Positions 44,504 through 54,001 are shown, numbered from the stretch's first letter. The stretch: DNA of 64,000 nucleotides from Sediminispirochaeta smaragdinae DSM 11293 (GCF_000143985.1 NC_014364.1:3720001-3784000); one strand, 5' to 3'. Notes: generated by a model not told the origin, from the sequence alone. Numbers and translations are program-made.

Positions 44504-45286
44504 ATGTCCATGAGGGAAGCACTGCGGGAAAGAGAAAAAGAGCTCGATAGTCTCTATCGCATAGCTCATCTCCTGGCCGGATACAGGGGAAGCGAAACAA
44601 CGCTTCTTGCCGAATCGGGGACGATTCTGCGCTCTGCGATGAGTCGTCCCGATAACTGCAAGGTAGAATGTTCGATTCGTACCATCGGAGACCAGCCGCA
44701 AAAAGAGCAAAATCTTCTCTTTTCCGCATCTGCTTCCCTCTCCGAGGTTGAAGAGCTTTTTCTTGTTCTTACCGCAACCGCAGGGGAGATGGATCTCCTA
44801 GAACGTGAAAAATCACTCTTGTCCTCGGCGGTAAAATTGATCGCCGAGGCTCTTTGTCGTCTCCGCCTTGAGGCGAAAATCAACGCAAAGAATCAGGCCC
44901 TTGCGGAATTAATCGAACACCTTCGCAACTCGGAACAGGAGCAGGGAAAGGCTATACGCCGGCACCTGTATACCGCTATTTTTCCGATGCTGGAAAGGGT
45001 GCGGGCCCTTCTCGACGAAGATGATAAACGGAAACTTGATCTCGTAGCTTCCGGGCTGGAAGCCATATGCAAACCCTCAAGCCTGCCGAACATGGTCTCG
45101 ATGCCTCTTACCCCAAGGGAGCTGGAAATTTGCAATATGGTACGATCGGGCCTTACCAGCAAAACCATCGCGGATTCCCTCAATATCTGCACCGAAACCG
45201 TGGAACGCCATCGCTGTTCAATCCGCAAAAAAATCGGTATTGCCGGAAGCGGTGAAAATCTTCAGCACTACCTCCTTACCCTGTAG
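44504..45286 (+). CDS. LuxR-type transcriptional regulator
   Basis: 260 residues. The N-terminal half looks GAF/PAS-like (DSLYRIAHLLAGYRGSETTLL in pieces) without a motif I can name, then a coiled stretch, then a LuxR helix-turn-helix (LTPRELEICNMVRSGLTSKTIA, CTETVERHRCSIRKKIGI). The C-terminus is close in plan to the regulator at 22433-23572. It is cotranscribed with the amino acid permease upstream. Confidence 0.83.
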   Translation: MSMREALREREKELDSLYRIAHLLAGYRGSETTLLAESGTILRSAMSRPDNCKVECSIRTIGDQPQKEQNLLFSASASLSEVEELFLVLTATAGEMDLLEREKSLLSSAVKLIAEALCRLRLEAKINAKNQALAELIEHLRNSEQEQGKAIRRHLYTAIFPMLERVRALLDEDDKRKLDLVASGLEAICKPSSLPNMVSMPLTPRELEICNMVRSGLTSKTIADSLNICTETVERHRCSIRKKIGIAGSGENLQHYLLTL

Positions 45287-45374
45287 AAAACATGTAGATT
45301 CGATGGATGGTTAATGTCGATATCCCCCTCCTCGCGGAAAGGCTATAGTTACTATCCTATCGGAGGTTACAGGT

Positions 45375-45770
45375 ATGACAGAAAAACGTATCGTACTTTC
45401 ACGCCGTGAATACGAAAAACTGTGGAACATAATAGAAGCGATGAGAAGTTCCAACAGGCTGAGAGAACCCTATTTGCGCCATCTGTATGATGAACTGCAG
45501 GCTGCCGTGGTTTTGGATGAGGGGGTCCTGCCCGCCGGGACCGTTACGCTCTATGCAGAAGTGGCGTATACGAACCTTTCGACAGGTTCAAGGCATCAGG
45601 CTTCGATCGTCTTCCCTGCAGACCAGAATCACGATGAAAAGCGCTATTCGATCTTTACCCCCCTCGGAGCAGCGCTCATCGGGGAGTCGGAACACAACAG
45701 AACCATCTGTTATGCCCCGGCAGGGGATATCCCCCTACGCATAGACGCCATTACCCCTCCTGTACACTGA
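45375..45770 (+). CDS. GreA/GreB C-terminal domain protein (Rnk-like)
   Basis: 131 residues. An N-terminal helix pair (LSRREYEKLWNIIEAM) is followed by an FKBP-like GreA/GreB C-terminal domain with ending SIFTPLGAALIGESEHNRT in pieces; PLGAALIG is characteristic. Rnk-type proteins bind RNA polymerase but lack the acidic tip needed for transcript cleavage. GGAGG precedes the ATG. A gene of unknown function follows 24 bp downstream. Confidence 0.85.
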   Translation: MTEKRIVLSRREYEKLWNIIEAMRSSNRLREPYLRHLYDELQAAVVLDEGVLPAGTVTLYAEVAYTNLSTGSRHQASIVFPADQNHDEKRYSIFTPLGAALIGESEHNRTICYAPAGDIPLRIDAITPPVH

Positions 45771-45794
45771 ACGTGATACGACAAGCAGCAAACC

Positions 45795-46781
45795 ATGGAA
45801 ACCATTGAGATATTCAGCGCGCATGAACGCCGTCTTCTGCGAAATATCGAAGAAAACATGCAGGGCCGTTCCCCGGCCCTGTCGGCCCTTGTGGAACAGC
45901 GTAAACAGGACCTTTGGCAGCTTGCGGGTATCATAGAACGTTCACCATCGCTCACCGGCGACTTAGGCATAAGCGGAGAAGTACGAACCCGGGGCTCGCT
46001 GACAAGACGCCTGTGCGACAGAGGGCTTTTGCAGGTTACCAACTTGCCCACAAAGGCCGTTCTCGGCTATGGATTCACCGTCACAAAGCTCCATTTCTTC
46101 GGATTGCTGAGAAAGATCGGCCGAAAAACCGGTCTTCCCTTCCAAGAACTCCAGGAACTCGATGAGATCTACAGCATGATACTCTTTACCCTCATGGCCG
46201 AAGAACTCTACAAACAGATGCTTTCAAAGGAGAGAGCCGATAGGCCATGGATCCCGCATATTGCCAAGGAACTTCTATCACTCTGGGAATACCGTTTTGA
46301 GGCAAAAACAGTCGATTTTGCGCTGTTTCTCAGAGACCTTTGGGTTGCCCGGCAGCATATTGTACCGGCACTGGGGACCCTGCAGGGGACGGTGGAACTG
46401 CTCCGTCTCAGCATGCGGCTTCCCCTATTTTGGGGGAATTTTATTGAAAGCCTGCATACCGATCCCTCAATACTTCCGGCATTGGAAGAATTCCTCTTTA
46501 ATCTCAGCCACGAAGAGATCACGCTTCTGCGAAGCGTCATGAAGGAAAAGAAACTTACGGCCATCGACCGGAAACAAGCAAGGGAGCTCCTCGGGAAAGA
46601 GGAAGAGCAGGAGCATGAACTTCCGGCCCTTCAATTGTACAGGAGCTTCCTCCAACGTCAGCAACTCACTCAGCTTCGAAGATGCCGCAACACGGACGGC
46701 CCCAGACGAAGCATCGAAGAATATCTGCTTATCTACCTCAAAACCCGGAAACCGCTCCCTCAGTCGAAAAGCGACAACTGA
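45795..46781 (+). CDS. Protein of unknown function (328 aa)
   Basis: I do not recognise a family. It is soluble, mostly helical and charged, with no signal peptide, no membrane segment and no clear catalytic motif. There is a leucine-rich middle (LHFFGLLRKIGRKTGLPFQELQELDEI in pieces) and a basic C-terminus with RRCRNTDGPRRS. It is probably cotranscribed with the Rnk-like gene. Its 3' end overlaps the convergent EndoQ-UvrD gene by 22 bp. Confidence 0.75.
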   Translation: METIEIFSAHERRLLRNIEENMQGRSPALSALVEQRKQDLWQLAGIIERSPSLTGDLGISGEVRTRGSLTRRLCDRGLLQVTNLPTKAVLGYGFTVTKLHFFGLLRKIGRKTGLPFQELQELDEIYSMILFTLMAEELYKQMLSKERADRPWIPHIAKELLSLWEYRFEAKTVDFALFLRDLWVARQHIVPALGTLQGTVELLRLSMRLPLFWGNFIESLHTDPSILPALEEFLFNLSHEEITLLRSVMKEKKLTAIDRKQARELLGKEEEQEHELPALQLYRSFLQRQQLTQLRRCRNTDGPRRSIEEYLLIYLKTRKPLPQSKSDN

Positions 46782-49700
46782 TCATCATCTGCCGTATCTT
46801 TCCGATGGGCAGCTGCCTCCCGGCGATCGAAGAGTGCCTCTTCTATCGCGGTAAGGAAAGGGCTTTCCTTTTGCACCACCGTTTTGCCGAAAATGGTCCT
46901 CTTGGCGGCGTAGGAGAGCAATAGTTCCTGCCTTGCCCGGGTCATTGCAACGTATAAGAGCCGTCGCTCCTCTTCCACATCCTCCGACTTTTCACCGACC
47001 AGGGTGCAGGGGATGATCGAATCCTCACAACCGGGAATGAAAACAAGATCAAACTCAAGCCCCTTTGCGGCGTGGATGGTCATGATACTTACCGCCTGGA
47101 ACCGAGCGTCGTAACGGTCGCTGCCGGAGGCCAGGTGCGATGCCTCCACAAAGGCCTTTGCATCCCCTCCTGGTGCCCAATAGCGGGTAAGTTCATTCTC
47201 GACCTCTTCAATATCCACCTTTTCCTCAAGCAGATTCGAATCGGAAAAGCATTCAAGGGCAGCCCGAAGCGTTGAAGGTGGTTCGGCAGCCCCTGTAGCC
47301 GCTCGACTGATACGTTCAATATCGCTTGAAAAAAGGGTAGCACGCTCTCCATAAGCAAGAAACCTGATCCAGTTCAGGAACGTACGATAAGGTTCTCCGG
47401 AAAAAAGAGAATCGGTTCGTATCGTCCGGAAAGGGATACGGTGATCGGTAAAGGCCTTTTCAAGGATGGGCATCTGCATCGAGGTACGGCATAAAACGGC
47501 AATATCCGACAGAGCAATCTCACCATCGCTACCCGCCCCGGCAACACCGCTATCGAGGGAAAAGAAGCCCATACCGCCGCTGCGTTCTTCAATATCCCGG
47601 GCAATCTGTTCGGCCTCGGAGGCGGCGGTCGCCGTCTTTCTGACAGCAATCTTAACACCCGGCCGGGGACCGGCAAGGAGCGGAGCCCCCCCTCCAAGCA
47701 GCTGAGAAGAAGCCTTGAGAACCGTATCGGGGCAGCGATAGCTTCTGGAAAGAGAAAAAAGCTTCGCCGCGGAAAAATCGACGGCAAAGCGGCGGATAAA
47801 CTCGGGAGAGCCTCCCCTGAAGCCGTATATGGACTGGTTCGGATCTCCCACGGCGCAAAATTCTGCCCCCTTCGTCAGGATTCGAAGCAGTTCATACTGG
47901 ACGGGATTGATGTCCTGATATTCGTCAACAATGATGTGACGGAACCCCTCTCTCACCGAATCCATGATATCGGGATGCGCTTCGAAAAGTCGAAGCGGCA
48001 AGTAAAGAAGATCATCGTAATCGAGGCAGTTATGGCGCTGAAGCAACCCCTGATACAAGTGAAAGCCAGCGAAATCATCGCTCGACACTTCCGGTTCAGG
48101 GAGTATTCCGTTCTTTACCCTCGATATATAGCCGATAAGATTTTTTCGTTCCCGGATGGAAAGATCACTCTTTGATTTCAGAAGGGCCATTTTCTCTTCA
48201 TCATCGATGATAAGGAAATCGCCTTCGCGCTCCAAAAGGGCGAGGTGCGGCTTTACAATGGCAAGTCCCAGGCTGTGGAAGGTGAAAACCCTCACTCCAT
48301 CGGCTTCGGAAAGGGAAGAATTCACGGTGATTCCCGCGGACCGCAGCCTGTCCGCCACTTCTCCTGCAGCCTTGTTTGCAAATGTGACGGCGACAATAGA
48401 TGAAGGAACGACTCCTCCATGAATAAGCCGGGTAACCTTTTCAATGAGGGTACGGGTTTTTCCGGTCCCCGGACCGGCAATGATAAGACTCGGGCCGCCG
48501 CAATAATCGGCGGCAGCTTGCTGCTGGAGATTCAGTCCTTCTGACAAAGAAGATGACGAAGATGATTTTGCCTGAGCATGTGGAAGGTTGTGGGTTTCCG
48601 GGTCTGCTGCCTCCATCGTCATCTTTTTCTCCTCCTGAAAAGCAGCGAGGTCAAATTCGATCAGGCCCAGCGTGTCGGGCGGGGATGGAGCCTCACGCTT
48701 TCCGAAAAGGGAGAGGGCGTCTCCTTCTACAGGAGGCTTTTCTCCAGGATTCCAGATTTTGATCCTGCCATACTCCCCATCGAAGCCGGGAAGAGCAAGG
48801 ACCTGGCGCTGCCGCATCCTTTCCACTGCCTCGGCAAGATCCGGTCCCGCAAGGGTTCGGATTTCTTCGATCTCCTTATACAGCAAGATATCGAGCTCCG
48901 AGCCGAGGTGGTTCAGACAATCGACGTAACGCCGGCCGACCTTTTTCGAGCCTGGCCCTAGCCCTTCCAGCTCGGCAATAACCTCCTTTAGCGGAATCAG
49001 GGAGTAAAAGGGATCGCGGTTGGGACGATTAAGGGGCTCCTTGCGATCGGCAAGCTGGGCAACGCGATTAAGTACCCCGACGGTGACGGGACGCCCACAG
49101 ACCGGGCATCGGCCGCCATGGTGGAGCGTCTGGAGGGGATCCCAGGAAACACCGCACTTGCGGTGGCCATCGAAATGATACTTTCCCTCCTGGGGAAAGA
49201 ACTCTATCGTCCCACGAAAGCCGGCTTTTCCCCCTCCCCTCATGGCTTCGATGATCTCGTCATAGGAGAGGCCGGTATCAAAGAGGTTTGCCTCTCTTCC
49301 CAGTTTCTCCGGAGAATGGGCATCGGAATTGCTGATGAGGGTGTATTCATCCAAAAAAGAGCAGCTCCAGTTCATGGGAGGATCGGAGGAGAGTCCGGTT
49401 TCCACGGCAGAAATGTGATCGGAAAGGTCCCGATAACAGGCTCTGATGGAATCAAAGCCCGACTTAGATCCCAGAGCGGAGAACCAGGGGGTCCAGATAT
49501 GAGCCGGGACAAAGAAAATGCGATCATTGGCTTCCAGACAAAGCTCCAGCAGATCCCGGGAATCGAGACCGAGAATGGGGCGTCCGTCGGAACGAATATT
49601 CCCGCCGAGCCGCTCAATCTTTTCCTGAATACGCTCCACCGTCGGAACATCGGGGGCAAAGATTACGTTATGGACCTTTCGTACCCTGTCATCATACTTG

Positions 49701-50008
49701 TAAATTGAGCTGATCTCTGCGGTAAGGAGAAAGCGACAGGAAGCAGCCTCACCTTCCGCACCGGAAAGAACCAGCCCGGCCTCTTCTCCTCCAAGGCGGT
49801 ATTCGTTTTTCAACCTGAAGAGGCCTGGTTCGGCAGGTTCAAGCTTCTCTTTCAACTCGGCAACCCAACCCGGATGGGTAAAATCGCCGGTACCGACAAC
49901 CGAAATTCCCTTGATTCTGCCCCAAAGATCGAGGTTTTCGGGGTTGAGCTGCCGGCTGGTGGCCCTTGAATAGGATGAGTGTATATGAAAATCACCAATA
50001 AAGCGCAT
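46760..50008 (-). CDS. EndoQ-like PHP nuclease fused to UvrD/PcrA helicase
   Basis: 1082 residues, two enzymes in one chain. Residues 1 to about 420 match the TIGR00375/endonuclease Q family: PHP metal motif FIGDFHIHSSYSRATS, GTGDFTHPGW, HIWTPWFSALGSKSGF, SNSDAHSPEKLGREAN, and a zinc finger with C near 286 and CPVC near 300. Residues about 485-1082 form a complete SF1A helicase: GPGTGKT, VTFANKAAGEV, VDEYQDINPVQ, GDPNQSIYGFRG, SRSYRCP, TIHAAKGLEFD and LLYVAMTRARQ. EndoQ nicks DNA 5' of deaminated bases, and fusion suggests nick-and-unwind repair of uracil or hypoxanthine. No frameshift separates the halves. Confidence 0.92.
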   Translation of the reverse strand: MRFIGDFHIHSSYSRATSRQLNPENLDLWGRIKGISVVGTGDFTHPGWVAELKEKLEPAEPGLFRLKNEYRLGGEEAGLVLSGAEGEAASCRFLLTAEISSIYKYDDRVRKVHNVIFAPDVPTVERIQEKIERLGGNIRSDGRPILGLDSRDLLELCLEANDRIFFVPAHIWTPWFSALGSKSGFDSIRACYRDLSDHISAVETGLSSDPPMNWSCSFLDEYTLISNSDAHSPEKLGREANLFDTGLSYDEIIEAMRGGGKAGFRGTIEFFPQEGKYHFDGHRKCGVSWDPLQTLHHGGRCPVCGRPVTVGVLNRVAQLADRKEPLNRPNRDPFYSLIPLKEVIAELEGLGPGSKKVGRRYVDCLNHLGSELDILLYKEIEEIRTLAGPDLAEAVERMRQRQVLALPGFDGEYGRIKIWNPGEKPPVEGDALSLFGKREAPSPPDTLGLIEFDLAAFQEEKKMTMEAADPETHNLPHAQAKSSSSSSLSEGLNLQQQAAADYCGGPSLIIAGPGTGKTRTLIEKVTRLIHGGVVPSSIVAVTFANKAAGEVADRLRSAGITVNSSLSEADGVRVFTFHSLGLAIVKPHLALLEREGDFLIIDDEEKMALLKSKSDLSIRERKNLIGYISRVKNGILPEPEVSSDDFAGFHLYQGLLQRHNCLDYDDLLYLPLRLFEAHPDIMDSVREGFRHIIVDEYQDINPVQYELLRILTKGAEFCAVGDPNQSIYGFRGGSPEFIRRFAVDFSAAKLFSLSRSYRCPDTVLKASSQLLGGGAPLLAGPRPGVKIAVRKTATAASEAEQIARDIEERSGGMGFFSLDSGVAGAGSDGEIALSDIAVLCRTSMQMPILEKAFTDHRIPFRTIRTDSLFSGEPYRTFLNWIRFLAYGERATLFSSDIERISRAATGAAEPPSTLRAALECFSDSNLLEEKVDIEEVENELTRYWAPGGDAKAFVEASHLASGSDRYDARFQAVSIMTIHAAKGLEFDLVFIPGCEDSIIPCTLVGEKSEDVEEERRLLYVAMTRARQELLLSYAAKRTIFGKTVVQKESPFLTAIEEALFDRREAAAHRKDTADDDQLSLFD

Positions 50009-50105
50009 GGTACAAGCTTATCCCTTTTCGACCTTTTTACAAAGAGCACGGATGTGAGCTCCAACCGCTATGAAGTAAGGAGAATTCAAGCTATCATCTT
50101 CCGCG

Positions 50106-51164
50106 ATGCACATCACAAGAATACCTACATTGTTCCAATGGATCTTACTATTTTTTCCCTCGGCCCTCACAGCAATTGCAATAACGGCCCTTCATCTGCC
50201 GGCAGGCTGGCTCCTCGGCCCGATGATGGTGGGAATCATCATGGCAATCATAGGGCTACGGCTTACGATACCCAAATTCTGCTCCCAGCTGTCGCAAGCC
50301 CTCATGGGATGTCTTATTGCCCAGAGCTTAACGCGACAGATTATCAGAGAGCTGGGACGACAGTGGCCACTCTTCGTAATCGTCATCCTCTGCGTCATGG
50401 GCCTGAGCTGGGGGCTCGGCTTAATCCTGGCACGCCTGCATGTCATCCCTGCTAAAGAGGCAATCTGGGGATCGTCTCCGGGAGCTGCCGGAGCAATGGT
50501 GATTATGGCACGGGCCTTTGACGCCGATGACCGCCTGGTTGCGCTCATGCAGTATACCAGAGTCGTATTGGTCGTTCTCGCAGCATCGATTGTCACATCA
50601 ATATGGCTTGGTGGAGGCGGAGAACCGAAAGGCGGCCTATTCGACGGTTGGGCCCAGTTTCCTGATAGAACAGGACTTGTATCGCTCCTCCTTCTTGCAG
50701 GCATCGGGGTAGTTTTCGGTTATACGCGCATTCCCGCGGCTTCGATGCTGGTGCCGATGTTTCTGGGCGTAGTGGTCAACGTAGGAGGAGGGGTCACGAT
50801 AACAATGCCCCAGCCTCTTGCGGTATTCAGCTATCTGATTATCGGATGGGAGGTAGGTCTACGTTTCGACCGGGAAATTCTGACCTCCTCCCTCCGCGTG
50901 CTCCCACGAATCTTCATAAGCAACCTGCTATTGATCCTTTTGTGCGGAGGCCTTGGTTTCGCCGTAAGCCATCTCTTCAATATCGATCCCGTGTCTGCCT
51001 ACCTGGCAAGCAGCCCGGGAGGCGCCAATACCATTGCGATCATTGCCATGACCACCCCTGTCGATGTTCCCTTTATCATGGCCTTGCAGGTATGCAGAAT
51101 GGTGTCGATTATGCTTCTCGGACCGGTGATCGCACGGGCCCTGGCAAAACGAGTGGAGAGGTAA
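50106..51164 (+). CDS. AbrB-family (PF05145-type) membrane protein
   Basis: 352 residues, about ten hydrophobic helices in two repeats. Each repeat has a P-A-G-W-L-L-G-P-M-like turn (HLPAGWLLGPMMVGI) and a late GSSPGAAGAMVIMARAF or SSPGGANTIAIIAM stretch. These are the marks of the family called AbrB or putative ammonia monooxygenase, which is really a transporter-like membrane protein. No DNA-binding domain is present. The substrate is unknown. Confidence 0.85.
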   Translation: MHITRIPTLFQWILLFFPSALTAIAITALHLPAGWLLGPMMVGIIMAIIGLRLTIPKFCSQLSQALMGCLIAQSLTRQIIRELGRQWPLFVIVILCVMGLSWGLGLILARLHVIPAKEAIWGSSPGAAGAMVIMARAFDADDRLVALMQYTRVVLVVLAASIVTSIWLGGGGEPKGGLFDGWAQFPDRTGLVSLLLLAGIGVVFGYTRIPAASMLVPMFLGVVVNVGGGVTITMPQPLAVFSYLIIGWEVGLRFDREILTSSLRVLPRIFISNLLLILLCGGLGFAVSHLFNIDPVSAYLASSPGGANTIAIIAMTTPVDVPFIMALQVCRMVSIMLLGPVIARALAKRVER

Positions 51165-51192
51165 TATCATCCTCCGCTTTTTGGAGATCCTA

Positions 51193-51214
51193 TAGTGTCA
51201 GGAATATTGGTGAT
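51193..51214 (+). repeat. Single end of the MITE-like repeat (degenerate)
   Basis: TAGTGTCAGGAATATTGGTG differs at four positions from the common end TAGTGTTCGGAATCCTGGTG. No matching right end is visible before the next gene, so it is a relic. It lies in the gap between two convergent genes. Confidence 0.5.
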
Positions 51215-51237
51215 AGTGCCTGCATCCAAATCAAGGC

Positions 51238-51624
51238 TTAGGCTATCCGATCAGCCCCCGAGTACACCTCATCAACCGTAAGATAAAAGGCGGCTTTCGG
51301 CGTAAGTTGCGGATGCTTTACATGTACCCATTTCACAACAGAGTCATACCGCTCGCCTTCGGTCACGCATTCCGCCGTACATTTTATCTGATAGGATTTC
51401 ATGGTATCGGGATCGAGCACGGTCACACTCATGCGAGGGTTGGTATCGAGGTTCTGCCTTGTTTTATTAAACTTATTATCGGCAACGACAAGCATATCAT
51501 CGCCGGCCGCCTTCACGTATGTTACATAGATCAGGTTGGGGATGCCGTCGGAACTTGCAGTAGCGATGCATGTAGGTTTCGTCTTTTCAATCGCAGTCAG
51601 TACTTCCTGTGTAAGTTTAGCCAT
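51238..51624 (-). CDS. Pyridoxamine 5'-phosphate oxidase-like flavin-binding protein
   Basis: 128 residues of the split-barrel FMN-binding fold: TCIATASSDGIPNLIYVTYV, VADNKFNKTRQNLDTNPRMSVTV in pieces. Start ATG 51624 has TTGGAG 7 bases upstream. Short relatives bind FMN, F420 or heme, and the reaction here is unknown. It lies near the riboflavin operon, but a terminator separates them. Confidence 0.85.
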   Translation of the reverse strand: MAKLTQEVLTAIEKTKPTCIATASSDGIPNLIYVTYVKAAGDDMLVVADNKFNKTRQNLDTNPRMSVTVLDPDTMKSYQIKCTAECVTEGERYDSVVKWVHVKHPQLTPKAAFYLTVDEVYSGADRIA

Positions 51625-51764
51625 GATATAACTCCAAAGTTTTTGTATGGAAACCAAGCAAAGAGGATAATGGTTCCTTTCATATAGTACCAGGCTCTTC
51701 GCGCTTCTTCAATGAACAGGCCGCTAAAATAGCAGAATCCTTTTGCATTGTTTTCGAGGAAGGA

Positions 51765-51799
51765 ACAAGAAAGAAGCTGCGGGGCCGAATCCCCGCAGC
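51765..51799 (-). terminator. Terminator of the riboflavin operon
   Basis: Perfect 9-bp stem GCTGCGGGG/CCCCGCAGC (51776-51799) with a 6-nt loop, 11 bp past the ribH stop. On the minus strand it is followed by a T-rich but interrupted run (TTCTTTCTT). Confidence 0.8.
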
Positions 51800-51809
51800 A
51801 AATCAGCAA

Positions 51810-52277
51810 CTACAGAGCTGATACTTCTTTTATCACATTCGCCATCTCTATGGCCGAAACCGCTGCATTGAATCCATGGTTCCCGGCCTTTGTCCCTGCC
51901 CGTTCAAGAGCCTGCTCAATGCTCTCGGTGGTAAGTACGCCGAAGATCACCGGAACCCCGGTCTCCATGGAAACCTTCGCAATCCCCTTCGCGGTCTCGG
52001 CGGCGACAAGATCGTAGTGTGTGGTAGCACCCCTTATCACCGCACCAAGACAGATAACCGTGTCGAACCTGCCGCTTGCAGCAAGTTTTGAAGCGACAAG
52101 AGGAATCTCAAAGGCCCCGGGAACCCATACGGATATTATTTCGTTTTCGTCGGCACCATGCCTGACAAGAGCATCTCTTGCTCCCTTTTCAAGCTGATCG
52201 GTAATCAGCGAATTGAATCTGCCTAAAACCAGAGCGATCTTAAGATCAGTTGCGTTTAAAGAAGAAGATATCGTCAT
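51810..52277 (-). CDS. ribH: 6,7-dimethyl-8-ribityllumazine synthase
   Basis: 155 residues. It condenses the ribityl-aminouracil with dihydroxybutanone phosphate. Family marks are [37 protein letters not shown] with the catalytic histidine, and [21 protein letters not shown] in pieces. It overlaps ribB by 4 bp and is last in the riboflavin operon. Confidence 0.96.
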   Translation of the reverse strand: MTISSSLNATDLKIALVLGRFNSLITDQLEKGARDALVRHGADENEIISVWVPGAFEIPLVASKLAASGRFDTVICLGAVIRGATTHYDLVAAETAKGIAKVSMETGVPVIFGVLTTESIEQALERAGTKAGNHGFNAAVSAIEMANVIKEVSAL

Positions 52278-52933
52278 GCTTTTACTCCTTTTACAATTTC
52301 ATGCTTTACCCCGTCGTATCCGTTTGACGGCTGTAAGAGATATGCCTTTAGTTCGGCAATCGACAATATTCCGAGGCCATGCTTTTCGGCGAAGGACCGA
52401 AGCTCGGCTCCTGAAGCCATATCGTCCGTGCGGTCGCTACAGACCTCACAGATTGCCGCTGCCTCGACGGCCCCGCAAAGCCGGGCCAAAGCCACCGCTG
52501 CCTCGGTATGTCCCTCCCGTTCAAACAGGCCCGCTTCCTTCGCTAGGATCGGAAAGATATGTCCGGGTCGTCCAAAATCGGAAGGACGACTCTCTTCCGA
52601 TGCCAAAAGTTTAATTGTTTCGGTTCTGTCGGAGACAGAAATTCCGGTCCCACCGTTTGCCGCATCGACAGACAGGGTAAAAGCCGTCCCGTGAAGGCTG
52701 GTGTTCGCCTCGGTCATGGGCTTGAGCTCCAGGCGCCGAGCAATGCCCTGGCTGATTGCCATACATATCAAGCCCCTGGCATGACGTGTCATAAAATCGA
52801 CATGCCTGGTCTCGATCCTATCGGCAAGGACAACGATGTCCCCCTCGTTTTCACGTCTATGGTCATCCGTAACTATGATCATTTCCCCGGCTGCCAGCCT
52901 TCTGACAGCATCATTTACATTAATTATATTCAT
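52274..52933 (-). CDS. ribB: 3,4-dihydroxy-2-butanone 4-phosphate synthase
   Basis: 219 residues, monofunctional: no GTP cyclohydrolase II domain follows. The active-site loop is [16 protein letters not shown], followed by [49 protein letters not shown] in pieces. It makes the four-carbon unit used by RibH. It is located 1 bp after the riboflavin synthase gene. The GTP cyclohydrolase II and RibD steps must be encoded elsewhere. Confidence 0.95.
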   Translation of the reverse strand: MNIINVNDAVRRLAAGEMIIVTDDHRRENEGDIVVLADRIETRHVDFMTRHARGLICMAISQGIARRLELKPMTEANTSLHGTAFTLSVDAANGGTGISVSDRTETIKLLASEESRPSDFGRPGHIFPILAKEAGLFEREGHTEAAVALARLCGAVEAAAICEVCSDRTDDMASGAELRSFAEKHGLGILSIAELKAYLLQPSNGYDGVKHEIVKGVKA

Positions 52934-53560
52934 CTAATACCCCCATGCTTCCAATCTGTCTTTACTCAAAACCGGAGCAGTTTCCAATCCGCGAAGAAGG
53001 AGATCACCCTCAATATTGAGAAGGTCCCCGGCTTTTCTGTACTTCAGTGTCGTCGACTCCCAGGTTTCTGGAATGATATTTACTTCAAACCTGTCGGCAC
53101 GGCATAGCGAAACGGTCAAACTGATTCCGTCGATCCCAACCGACCCCTCACCGATGATTCCGGTCCCAGGACCTGTGGGAGCCTCAACACATAAAATTCT
53201 GGTTCTTCCTTTGCTGCGCAGGGAAAGGAGCCTTCCCCTATTCTGAACATGGCCTTGAAGGATGTGTCCCCCAAGGGGATCCCCCGCCCTTAGTGCAGGC
53301 TCGAGGTTGACATTCTGGTTCGGCTTCAACATTCCTATCGTAGATTTCTGCATCGTTGACACCACGGCCTCGGCTTCGAAACCTGAACCGGAAAGGGCAT
53401 AGACCGTCTGGCACACACCATTCACCGCAATAGAAGCGCCTGGTTCGAGCAGCGTGACGATGCCGGGGCAATCCACCCGGTACCTCAGACCCGAACCGCC
53501 CGCGCCGATCCTCACACACCATGTGACGGTACCGATTTCCCGAATCAATCCCGTAAACAC
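52934..53560 (-). CDS. ribE: Riboflavin synthase alpha chain
   Basis: 208 residues with the two-fold lumazine-binding repeat. It begins MFTGLIREIGTV, has SIAVNGVCQTV with the catalytic cysteine, GGHILQGHVQNRG, and in the second repeat SVGIDGISLTV and NIIPETWESTTL. The start is GTG 53560 with GGAGGGAGG upstream. First gene of the operon, about 130 bp past the leader terminator of the FMN riboswitch. Confidence 0.95.
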   Translation of the reverse strand: MFTGLIREIGTVTWCVRIGAGGSGLRYRVDCPGIVTLLEPGASIAVNGVCQTVYALSGSGFEAEAVVSTMQKSTIGMLKPNQNVNLEPALRAGDPLGGHILQGHVQNRGRLLSLRSKGRTRILCVEAPTGPGTGIIGEGSVGIDGISLTVSLCRADRFEVNIIPETWESTTLKYRKAGDLLNIEGDLLLRGLETAPVLSKDRLEAWGY

Positions 53561-53693
53561 ACGTGGGCCTCCCTCCTTTCGATTCCATATGCAGGTACCG
53601 TCCCGTAAATACAGGTTCGGAAGGGCAGAGCTTTCCCTGTCGGTTCAAAAGCTCCCGGCATGAACTGTTTGTGAAATACGTTGCCTTCAGGCA

Positions 53694-53720
53694 TAAAAAA
53701 ACTCCTTCGGACAAGGAGTT
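53694..53720 (-). terminator. Riboswitch-controlled leader terminator
   Basis: Minus strand: AACTCCTT / AAGGAGTT stem (53700-53720) with a 5-nt loop, followed by six or more T. Placed about 75 bp after the FMN aptamer and before ribE, it is the off-state terminator. Confidence 0.9.
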
Positions 53721-53796
53721 TCGGGTACGAACAAACAAGCCGTCTGTTCTAAAAAAGGATCTGGTATCAGTGAGCGGGAAAGGAACTTCCCAACTC

Positions 53797-53928
53797 AGAT
53801 TTTCTCCCATCCGGACTATAACCGTTGGCACCGGAATCTAACCGGTTCAGTTCCTCAAACGAGGAAGTCGCGGGCTTTACCGCCAGTAAGGAATTGCCGT
53901 AGTACGGCTCACCTTGCCCCGAAAATCA
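53797..53928 (-). promoter_or_regulatory. FMN riboswitch (RFN element)
   Basis: Minus-strand RNA has the conserved RFN segments in order: CGGGGCAAGGTGA, ACTGGCGGTAAAGCCCGCGA, GATTCCGGTGCC, and TATAGTCCGGATGGGAGA. The closing stem P1 pairs GATTTTC with GAAAATC at the two ends. It binds FMN and stops the riboflavin operon at the downstream terminator. Confidence 0.97.
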
Positions 53929-54001
53929 AGTTGTCCAATAATTAATATAGATATGTTGTATACCCGTGCAGGAGATCTGTCAACGGCCTGTTATCTTTTT
54001 C

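Noticed and set aside
50106-51164. AbrB as a transcriptional regulator
   Set aside because: The protein is made of hydrophobic helices without a DNA-binding domain; the name is inherited from the family label.
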